Positions 1 through 5,579 of a stretch of 12,169 nt of DNA are shown one piece after another (within the stretch, counting starts at the first letter, position 1; each line of letters begins with the position of its first letter). The stretch is from contig WFTD01000009.1 of NCBI GenBank assembly GCA_015485755.1, positions 1 to 12,169 of the forward strand. Direction: 5' to 3'. Position numbers and translations under genes: made by a program. Below the pieces are notes generated by a model, which was not told the origin of the DNA, searched no databases, and was given only the letters and a program-made list of their open reading frames with translations. The stretch is from Patescibacteria group bacterium. GTDB taxonomy: Bacteria > Patescibacteriota > Patescibacteriia > S139-126.

Positions 1-17
1 ATGTGTATAAGAGACAG
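1..17. other. Tn5/Nextera mosaic-end adapter remnant (sequencing artefact)
   Basis: The first 17 bases, ATGTGTATAAGAGACAG, equal the last 17 bases of the 19-bp Tn5 mosaic end used in Nextera libraries. They sit exactly at the window edge and interrupt an open reading frame on the minus strand. They are therefore almost certainly untrimmed adapter at a contig end, not genomic DNA. Genomic sequence should be taken to begin at base 18. Confidence 0.93.
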
Positions 18-214
18 GTATAATAATCAGCCAACCCTGTAAACGGCAGCCAATTAAAATTCAATATCGGCCCATAATCAACCATCAAAGCTGACAGGCG
101 GGCGTGGTAGAATGCATCAGGATCAGCAAAATAAAAAGAGGAGTGCAGCCAAACAAAATAGCCCACTACCAGCAGCAGCCCGACTATCCATTTCCATCTA
201 TTATTTACCAGCAT
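18..214 (-). CDS. N-terminal fragment of a polytopic membrane protein, probably GT-C/STT3-like (truncated by contig end)
   Basis: Reading leftward from ATG at 214-212 gives about 65 codons before the frame runs into the adapter. Seen: a short basic start (MLVNNRWKW), a hydrophobic segment at about residues 9-23 (IVGLLLVVGYFVWL), then an outside-facing stretch with FADPDAFYHARLSALM and NFNWLPFTGLADYY. A first transmembrane helix followed by an acidic DPDxFYHA loop is the pattern of the first extracytoplasmic loop in GT-C fold glycosyltransferases such as STT3/PglB and in related uncharacterised membrane proteins; the aspartates bind metal in the true enzymes. The class is inferred from this short piece only. 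No Shine-Dalgarno site precedes the ATG, which lies directly after an AT-rich repeat. The remainder of the gene is missing. Confidence 0.62.
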
Positions 215-220
215 AAAAAA

Positions 221-259
221 ATTAATTATATAATTAATTATATAATAAATTATATAATT
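221..259. repeat. 12-bp AT-only tandem repeat, three copies
   Basis: ATTAATTATATA occurs at 221-232 and again at 233-244, with a one-base variant (ATAAATTATATA) at 245-256 and a partial unit ATT at 257-259. It lies just upstream of the minus-strand membrane-protein gene and contains several TATAAT-like strings on both strands, so it may contribute to that gene's promoter. The rest of the 215-359 spacer shows nothing I can interpret. Confidence 0.8.
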
Positions 260-359
260 CTTCTAATTGTTAAACATCAATATCCATTCTTTCCAGCTAA
301 ATGCTGCAATGAAAATTATTTGGTGTTTTTACAATACAAAACACTCTGATTTAAAACTA

Positions 360-387
360 TTGACATCCTTGTTGATACTGCTAATAT
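360..387 (+). promoter_or_regulatory. Candidate sigma70 promoter for the TPR-like gene
   Basis: A perfect -35 box TTGACA at 360-365 is followed after 16 bases by TAATAT at 382-387 (4 of 6 matches to TATAAT). Transcription would start near 394, giving a 5' leader of about 45 bases before the ATG at 439. Confidence 0.55.
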
Positions 388-438
388 ACAACGATAATTG
401 TTGCAATTTTACAACCAAAAACAAAAAGGGGGATGAAA

Positions 439-1065
439 ATGTCAGAAATTAAAAACGCAGCAGAAGCAGCAACAAATATTTTACTCGCTTGGGCAAAAAA
501 AGAAGAAAGCAAAGGATACACCAGAAACTTGGAACAAGCAGCAAAAATATATAAAACAATAGGGGATGAGGAAGGGAAAAAAAGAGTATACAATCTCCTA
601 ATAAGGATGTACGAAATATGCTATGATGATCCCTATGTTTATAGAAGACTGGGAGGATACTACAAAGAGATAGGAAACAGGAAAAAATCCAAACAATACT
701 TCCAAACTGCTGCGGAAATATTTATAAAGCAAAAAAAGTGGTGGGAGGCATATGAATGCCTCAAACAAGCTGGCGAAAAAGAAGAAGCGCAAAAACTAGC
801 TACTGAGGCGGCCGAAGAAATGGAAAAGGAAGGCCGCTATCACGAAGCTGCTTCCCTCTATGAAGAGAGCGGCAATATAAAAAAAGCTTTAGAAATGCAC
901 CTGCAAGTAATTAACAAATACAACAGAAACAATATAATTCCTGCTCATTTCCAGGATATAACAAAAATGGCGGAAGTAGACAAGCTTCTGCTAACCGTGC
1001 TTCTGGAGTTTATGGAAAGAAATGCAGAAAAACTTAATAAAAATAACCTCAAAGTCACCTTATAA
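439..1065 (+). CDS. TPR/SNAP-like alpha-helical repeat protein, function unknown
   Basis: A 208-residue soluble protein, rich in Lys, Glu and Ala, with no signal peptide or membrane segment. Helix-turn-helix units follow the TPR pattern: residues 66-96 (YVYRRLGGYYKEIG, then KSKQYFQTAAEIF), 97-124 (KKWWEAYECLKQAG, then EEAQKLATEAAEE), 131-160 (EGRYHEAASLYEES, then NIKKALEMHLQVI). Such scaffolds mediate protein-protein contacts; the partner cannot be told from here. Start choice: GGGGG at 428-432 lies 6 bases before ATG 439 (MSEIKN) but directly abuts the ATG at 433, so 439 is the better start. The gene stands alone between its own promoter and a terminator that overlaps its stop codon, and its last four codons are part of that hairpin. 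Codon use is markedly A-rich (AAA, ATA, AGA). I do not recognise a family beyond the repeat fold. Confidence 0.8.
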   Translation: MSEIKNAAEAATNILLAWAKKEESKGYTRNLEQAAKIYKTIGDEEGKKRVYNLLIRMYEICYDDPYVYRRLGGYYKEIGNRKKSKQYFQTAAEIFIKQKKWWEAYECLKQAGEKEEAQKLATEAAEEMEKEGRYHEAASLYEESGNIKKALEMHLQVINKYNRNNIIPAHFQDITKMAEVDKLLLTVLLEFMERNAEKLNKNNLKVTL

Positions 1066-1080
1066 TAAGGTGACTTTTTT
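1053..1080 (+). terminator. Intrinsic terminator of the TPR-like gene, overlapping its stop codon
   Basis: AGTCACCTTA (1053-1062) pairs perfectly with TAAGGTGACT (1066-1075) around a TAA loop, followed by T tract 1075-1080. The loop triplet is the gene's own stop codon, and the 5' arm encodes its final residues. Confidence 0.9.
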
Positions 1081-1085
1081 ATCAG

Positions 1086-1114
1086 AACAACCCCGCCAGA
1101 AGGACGGGGTTGTT
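1086..1114 (-). terminator. GC-rich hairpin between convergent genes, possible hppA terminator
   Basis: AACAACCCCG (1086-1095) and CGGGGTTGTT (1105-1114) form a perfect 10-bp stem with a 9-base loop, 33 bases downstream of the hppA stop on the minus strand. No clear U tract follows on the minus strand, and only a T/G-rich run follows on the plus strand. The function as terminator or 3' stabilising hairpin is uncertain; the strand is assigned by position. Confidence 0.5.
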
Positions 1115-1146
1115 GTCTTGTTGTCTTGTCTATTGTAAATCAACTT

Positions 1147-3108
1147 TTAAACCAAAAGTGGGGCGATGACAATAGCGATAATTGCCATCAGCTTAATCAA
1201 GATATTAAGACTGGGGCCAGAAGTGTCTTTAAAAGGATCACCAACAGTATCTCCTACCACTGCTGCTTTATGGGCATCTGAACCCTTACCGCCTAAATTT
1301 CCTGCTTCAATATATTTCTTGGCATTATCCCAAGCCCCGCCAGAATTAGCCATAATAACAGCCAGTAAAAACCCTACAACAGTTGAGCCAACCAACATAC
1401 CTGCCAGCGGAGCTCTACCCAAAATAAATCCGACTAATACTGGAACGACAATCGCCAAAACTCCCGGCACAACCATATGGCGCAAAGCTGAATCAGTGGA
1501 AATGGCCACGCACCGAGCATAATCTGGCTTGCCTTCTCCGCTCATAATGCCTTTTATCTCTCTAAATTGCCGCCTGACTTCTTCTACCATTTCCTGGGCA
1601 GTTGTTCCGACTGACTTCATAGTTAAAGCGGAAAAAAGAGCCGGCATAAGACCGCCAATAAACACACCCACCAAAACTTTAGGGTCAAGCAAGTCAACTG
1701 TGTTTAAACCAACCACATGACCATAAGTAACAAGTAACACCAAACTGGTAAGAGCAGCGCTGCCAATAGCAAAACCCTTGCCAATTGCTGCAGTGGTGTT
1801 ACCAACCGCATCAAGCTCTTCCGCTCTTTCTCTGGTCTCCTGGCCCATGCCAGCCATTTCAGCAATACCGGCTGCATTATCAGCCACAGGTCCATAGGTA
1901 TCTGTTGCCAAGGTAATGCCCAAAGTAGCTAGCATTCCTACGGCGGCAATGGCAATGCCATAAAGCTGGGCTTGGCTGTAAGCAATGCTAATAGCTGCGC
2001 TGATTACTAAAACCGGTACAACAGTTGACATCAGCCCCAAAGCAAAGCCAGAAATAATGTTGGTAGCTGGCCCTGTTACTGAAGCTTTGGCAATTGCTTG
2101 GGCTGGTTTGTTTTTTTCTGAAGTGTAGTATTCAGTTACCAAACCAATAACTATTCCGGCTACTAAACCAACTAAAATTGACCAATATACGCCAATTGAA
2201 CCAACGGTATACTTAACCAAAGGATAAGACAAAACCGCTACTAAAAGGGCTGCTAAAAATATGCCTGAGTTTAAAATATTATGAACATTTTTTGATTTGT
2301 TAAGAAACACGACCAAATTACCAATAATTGAAGCGATCATACCCAGTCCAGCGATTAGCAATGGCAAAATTACAGCTCCACTGCCAAAAATAAGGCTGGC
2401 AGCAACTCCCAAAGCCATCGCGGCAATCAAGGAATCACTGTAAGATTCAAATAAATCAGCTCCCATACCAGCTACATCGCCAACATTATCACCAACATTA
2501 TCAGCGATGGTGGCTGGATTGCGGGGATCGTCCTCAGGAATCCCGGCTTCTACCTTTCCTACTAAATCAGCTCCAACATCAGCTGCCTTAGTATAAATAC
2601 CGCCACCAACACGAGCAAATAAAGCGACTGAAGAAGCGCCAAAACCAAAACTGTAAATAATATTTGGATCTTTGATAAAGAAATATAAAACGCCAATAGC
2701 TGTCAAAGACAATCCTGTTACTGCCAATCCCATAACCGAACCTGATGAAAAAGCGACTCTCAACCCAGCCAACAAACTTTGCTTAGCTGATTCAGCTGTT
2801 CTCACATTGGCCAAAGTAGCAATACGCATGCCAATGTTGCCTGCCAAAGCTGAAATAACAGCTCCCAACACAAAACAAAGCGCCTGCACCCACCCCAGTG
2901 GAGAAAAGCCAATAATCAAAGCAACCACTGCAACAAAAACTGACAAAATCTTATATTCTCTGTTTAAAAAAGTCATTGCCCCCTCTCTAATATGGGAAGC
3001 TATCTCTCCTGCCTTTTGGTCAACGACTTGTATTTTAGCTAAGCGGTAGGCCAAAAAACCTGCATAAATAAGGCCCACCACGCCCGCTCCAATTGCGTAA
3101 TACAGCAT
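1147..3108 (-). CDS. hppA: Membrane-bound ion-pumping pyrophosphatase (K+-dependent type, probably Na+-translocating)
   Basis: A 653-residue integral membrane enzyme that couples PPi hydrolysis to cation export, of normal length for the family with the usual many hydrophobic helices. Catalytic motifs seen: DVGADLVGKVE at 177-187, DDPRNPATIADNVGDNVGD at about 193-211, DTYGPVADNAAGIAEMAG at 403-420, SGGAWDNAKKYIE near 589-601, and DTVGDPFKDTSGPSLNILIK at about 620-639. GNTTAAIGKG at 436-445 has Ala440 and Gly443 where K+-independent enzymes carry Lys and Thr, so a K+-dependent type is expected. Glu221 in ADLFESY occupies the position of the gate glutamate of Na+-pumping members; plant-type H+ pumps have Gly there and a Glu one turn later. 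The Na+ assignment is an inference from these residues. ATG at 3108 begins 20 bases after the nusA stop, with no Shine-Dalgarno site, so the gene probably depends on the nusA transcript. Confidence 0.97.
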   Translation of the reverse strand: MLYYAIGAGVVGLIYAGFLAYRLAKIQVVDQKAGEIASHIREGAMTFLNREYKILSVFVAVVALIIGFSPLGWVQALCFVLGAVISALAGNIGMRIATLANVRTAESAKQSLLAGLRVAFSSGSVMGLAVTGLSLTAIGVLYFFIKDPNIIYSFGFGASSVALFARVGGGIYTKAADVGADLVGKVEAGIPEDDPRNPATIADNVGDNVGDVAGMGADLFESYSDSLIAAMALGVAASLIFGSGAVILPLLIAGLGMIASIIGNLVVFLNKSKNVHNILNSGIFLAALLVAVLSYPLVKYTVGSIGVYWSILVGLVAGIVIGLVTEYYTSEKNKPAQAIAKASVTGPATNIISGFALGLMSTVVPVLVISAAISIAYSQAQLYGIAIAAVGMLATLGITLATDTYGPVADNAAGIAEMAGMGQETRERAEELDAVGNTTAAIGKGFAIGSAALTSLVLLVTYGHVVGLNTVDLLDPKVLVGVFIGGLMPALFSALTMKSVGTTAQEMVEEVRRQFREIKGIMSGEGKPDYARCVAISTDSALRHMVVPGVLAIVVPVLVGFILGRAPLAGMLVGSTVVGFLLAVIMANSGGAWDNAKKYIEAGNLGGKGSDAHKAAVVGDTVGDPFKDTSGPSLNILIKLMAIIAIVIAPLLV

Positions 3109-3128
3109 ACTTTTGAGGTTAATTATAA

Positions 3129-4463
3129 TTAATTATTATCTTTGTTATCCTGGTTTTGATTGTTGTCTGTTTGATCATTGTCTTGGCTGTCAGATGATCC
3201 GTTCTCAAGATTGGCTGTCTCATCAGCTTCAGCCTCATCAGCTTTATCTGCAGCGGCTTTGTCTGATTCCAAAGCGCTGGGATCAACTATTGTCCCTTGC
3301 TCTGAAGCAATATCAATCTTCCAGCCTGTAAGCTTGGCGGCTAATCTAACATTCTGTCCGGATTTGCCAATTGCTAAAGAAAGCTGATCTTCTTTGACAG
3401 TAACAACCGCCTTTTTTTCTTTTTCATTAATTTCCACTGCCAACACCTGGGCTGGTGATAAAGCATTGGCGATAAATTCAGCCGGATCTTCACTCCACTC
3501 AATAATATCAATTTTTTCACCGCCTAACTCATTAATAATAGTCTGAACTCTAGTGCCCCGCTGTCCCACACAAGAACCAATCGGGTCAATATTCTCCTGA
3601 TTGGCAACTACAGCTATTTTGGAACGGGAGCCTGCCTCACGCGCAATTGCCTTTATCTCCACTGTGCCAGCCGCAATCTCTGGTACTTCCAAAGCAAACA
3701 TTTTGGCCAACATTTCTGGGTGGGACCGTGAAGCAATTATCTCAGGGCCTTTATTTCCTTTTTCCACTGAAACAATAAAAACTTTTATCTTGTTGCCAGG
3801 GCGATAAAACTCGCCTGGCACTTGCTCTTCTGGAGGCATAACAGCCAGAGCTTTGCCCAAATCAATATAAACCATTCTGCCTTCAACCCGCTGAACCACT
3901 CCATTTACTAACTCATGTTCTTTGGCCTTATACTCCTCATAAATAGACTCTCTTTCTATTTCCCGTAATTTTTGAATGATAACTTGTTTAGCTGTTTGGG
4001 CGGCAACCCGTCCAAACTCATCTGGTATTTCCAATTCTTGCACAATAATATCACCCACCTCTGCATCTGGTTTAATTTGACGAGCATCAGATAGCATAAT
4101 ATCAGTTTTAGGGTTGAACCTTTTGATATCAGCCACCTCCATCGGGTCAAGCTCGGTAAACTCCTCCCCTGCTTCTTCTGCCTTCTTCTTACGCTCCAAC
4201 CACTCCTCTCGCTGGGCGTAAAGTTCTTGCTTTTGTTTTTCAATCTCTTCCAAATCCATATCCTCCACCACTGTCTTTTCGTCAAACACTCTCATTTGTC
4301 CTGACTCTGGGTCAAACTGAACTTTAATATTTTGTTCTTTGTTGCCAAAATCTTTGCGGTAAGCAGCTGCCAGAGCTGCCTGAATAGTTTCAATTACTTG
4401 TTCTTTTTTTAGGCCCTTTTCATCACAAATCTGCTGAATAGCGGCCATAATAGGATTGGACAT
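3129..4463 (-). CDS. nusA: Transcription termination/antitermination factor NusA, with charged N-domain insert
   Basis: NusA binds RNA polymerase and nascent RNA and modulates pausing, intrinsic termination and antitermination. Domain order over 444 residues: N-terminal polymerase-binding domain (1-about 178, ending FGRVAAQTAKQVIIQKLRE), S1 (about 182-246), KH1 (about 250-330, GSCVGQRGTRVQ at 297-308), KH2 (about 335-388, IGKSGQNVRLA at 365-375). Two departures: residues about 69-118, between VVEDM and the SDARQI strand, are a Glu/Lys-rich helical insert absent from ordinary NusA; and after KH2 there is no AR repeat but a disordered Asp/Asn/Gln tail (about 395-444). The first ATG gives the family's usual spacing to the IQQI helix. 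rimP and infB, frequent neighbours, are absent; hppA follows 20 bases downstream. Confidence 0.97.
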   Translation of the reverse strand: MSNPIMAAIQQICDEKGLKKEQVIETIQAALAAAYRKDFGNKEQNIKVQFDPESGQMRVFDEKTVVEDMDLEEIEKQKQELYAQREEWLERKKKAEEAGEEFTELDPMEVADIKRFNPKTDIMLSDARQIKPDAEVGDIIVQELEIPDEFGRVAAQTAKQVIIQKLREIERESIYEEYKAKEHELVNGVVQRVEGRMVYIDLGKALAVMPPEEQVPGEFYRPGNKIKVFIVSVEKGNKGPEIIASRSHPEMLAKMFALEVPEIAAGTVEIKAIAREAGSRSKIAVVANQENIDPIGSCVGQRGTRVQTIINELGGEKIDIIEWSEDPAEFIANALSPAQVLAVEINEKEKKAVVTVKEDQLSLAIGKSGQNVRLAAKLTGWKIDIASEQGTIVDPSALESDKAAADKADEAEADETANLENGSSDSQDNDQTDNNQNQDNKDNN

Positions 4464-4516
4464 AATTCTTTATTAAAAATTAATTTTTTTAATATGTTTA
4501 GATATAAAAAATAACT

Positions 4517-4567
4517 AGTATAAAACTAGTCTAACTTTAGCTAACCAAAAAAAACAATTTCTGTCAA
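4517..4567 (-). promoter_or_regulatory. Candidate nusA promoter region
   Basis: On the minus strand TTGACA (4567-4562) is followed at 17 bases only by a poor -10 (TTAGCT, 4544-4539). A good -10, TATACT, lies at 4522-4517, with TTAGCT 16 bases upstream as a weak -35. The TATACT overlaps an inverted pair of ACTAGT (4514-4519 and 4525-4530), a possible operator. Which pair is used is unclear. Confidence 0.4.
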
Positions 4568-4574
4568 GTTGACA
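4562..4574. promoter_or_regulatory. 13-bp palindrome TGTCAAGTTGACA carrying divergent -35 boxes
   Basis: TGTCAA-G-TTGACA is a perfect inverted repeat, so one consensus TTGACA faces each way, toward nusA on the left and the two-gene unit on the right. Either both promoters share this core, or it is a regulator site sitting on the -35 of the rightward promoter. Confidence 0.55.
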
Positions 4575-4597
4575 AAAACACAATATTTTAGTAAAAT
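4569..4597 (+). promoter_or_regulatory. Sigma70 promoter for the 4653-5553 two-gene unit
   Basis: TTGACA (4569-4574), a 17-base spacer, then TAAAAT (4592-4597, 5 of 6 consensus). Predicted start is near 4604, giving a leader of about 50 bases. This rules out a TTG start at 4569 for the gene, because that codon lies in the -35 box. Confidence 0.75.
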
Positions 4598-4652
4598 TAT
4601 AAACTACTCAACCAATAATCAAACGACTAATAATCAAATTTTAAGCAAATAT

Positions 4653-5162
4653 ATGTATATGAAAGAAACACAAGCGCCATCTGATTACAGGGATCTCCCT
4701 AACCCACAACCACCCTTTCCTTTGAACCAAGATCAAGTTCGCGCTTTACCTCCTAATTGGAAAAACAAGAGCAAGGTAGAAATAGAAAAGCTTCTAGAAA
4801 AATGGGGGGTTGAATTTATTAATAATAATTGGGAGCCTGAAGAAGAAAGTTTTTTAAGAAAATTTATTGACAAATCACCCCGAGCGCAAAAAAGTGAATA
4901 CGATCTTATCCTTCAAAAAATCGTTAATCAAAGAAGTAAACAAGGCAAGGCAGCGCCTGCCACAAAAAAGAAACGCGAGTTAATTCACCAATGGATATTT
5001 TTCGTCAGAGACAAAGTGGAAGATCTGTGGAGGGAGTACACAAACAGCAATCAAAAACAAAAACAAATAACACGCGAAATGAAAACTGTATATGAACCGC
5101 TGCCATCTCATGAGTTAAGAAAACCTGAAGAAAAACAACAGGAGGATCAAATTGACAATTAA
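4653..5162 (+). CDS. Hypothetical protein, first gene of a two-gene unit
   Basis: A 169-residue soluble protein that I do not recognise. Seen: a Pro-rich N-terminus (residues 7-35), a helix-forming middle (VEIEKLLEKWGVEF at 42-55, EEESFLRKFIDKS at 63-75, SEYDLILQKIVNQRSKQ at 81-97), a Trp-containing basic helix (KKKRELIHQWIFFVRDKVEDLWREY, about 105-129) and a charged, probably disordered C-terminus. No signal peptide or membrane helix. The frame stays open upstream to 4569, but that part encodes Asn/Gln/Thr-rich sequence overlapping the promoter, so ATG 4653 (or 4659) is preferred; neither has a Shine-Dalgarno site. Its last 11 bases overlap the next gene, implying translational coupling and a shared function. 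Confidence 0.7.
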   Translation: MYMKETQAPSDYRDLPNPQPPFPLNQDQVRALPPNWKNKSKVEIEKLLEKWGVEFINNNWEPEEESFLRKFIDKSPRAQKSEYDLILQKIVNQRSKQGKAAPATKKKRELIHQWIFFVRDKVEDLWREYTNSNQKQKQITREMKTVYEPLPSHELRKPEEKQQEDQIDN

Positions 5163-5553
5163 ATACATACCAACAGGATGGTTTGACTACAAAAAAGTAC
5201 AGGCAACTGTAACAAGTATATTGTTAGCTATCAAATTCAACAGCCAACAAATAATGCGCCTTCTTAATGTTATTGCCGAAAACTGCAATCTTAATAATTT
5301 GGGAAGTGATATTCTACCAACGATTAAAAATGGTAAATACACCGCGCTCTACAAGCCTCGCTCTGAAGATGATCCTGATTATGGCGTTGGTCCTATTTTG
5401 ATAATTTTATCTACCGAACCCAATCTGGATTATTTGCAAAAGGTAATAAAAGCAAAACAAATCCCTGTTAATTGCCACCGTAGTCAAAACCAACTGATCA
5501 TAACTTTTTCCATTGAACGCCACCAAAAAATGGAAGCAGCTATTATGAATTAA
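5152..5553 (+). CDS. Hypothetical protein, second gene of a two-gene unit (TTG start)
   Basis: A 133-residue protein that I do not recognise. It starts at TTG 5152, supported by a strong AGGAGG at 5140-5145 six bases upstream; this is the best ribosome binding site in the window and lies inside the preceding gene. Predicted mixed alpha/beta: strands such as GKYTALYKPR (76-), GPILIILST and NQLIITFSIER, with helices VQATVTSILLAIKF and SQQIMRLLNVIAENC. No signal peptide, transmembrane helix or catalytic motif is evident. The 11-base overlap with the upstream gene and the common terminator make the two a unit. Strong initiation here but none visible upstream suggests this product may be made in at least equal amounts. 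Confidence 0.72.
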   Translation: MTIKYIPTGWFDYKKVQATVTSILLAIKFNSQQIMRLLNVIAENCNLNNLGSDILPTIKNGKYTALYKPRSEDDPDYGVGPILIILSTEPNLDYLQKVIKAKQIPVNCHRSQNQLIITFSIERHQKMEAAIMN

Positions 5554-5579
5554 CCACTATTTACGGTGGTTAATTTTTT
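5548..5579 (+). terminator. Intrinsic terminator of the two-gene unit, overlapping both convergent gene ends
   Basis: AATTAACCAC (5548-5557) pairs with GTGGTTAATT (5566-5575) over an 8-base loop, followed by T's to 5579. The stem contains the stop codon of the plus-strand gene (5551-5553) and the stop of valS on the other strand (5570-5572). The T tract serves only the plus strand. Confidence 0.87.

Noticed and set aside
104..349. 81-codon plus-strand ORF at the left end
   Set aside because: It is antisense to the membrane-protein fragment and then runs through the AT tandem repeat (INYIINYIINYII), with no family-like sequence.
433..435. ATG at 433 as the start of the TPR-like gene
   Set aside because: The GGGGG Shine-Dalgarno run abuts it directly, while the ATG at 439 has a normal 6-base spacing.
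1111..1129. Short direct repeat GTTGTCTT x2 downstream of hppA
   Set aside because: Two copies of an 8-base T/G-rich unit in a terminator region are too little to call a functional repeat.
2672..3049. 125-codon plus-strand ORF opposite hppA, and similar antisense ORFs opposite nusA, valS and the glycine-rich gene
   Set aside because: They lie wholly within strongly conserved coding genes on the other strand and show no recognisable protein features.
4569..4652. N-terminal extension of the 4653 gene from TTG at 4569
   Set aside because: The TTG lies in the promoter -35 box, and the extension encodes low-complexity Asn/Gln/Thr sequence upstream of the predicted transcription start.
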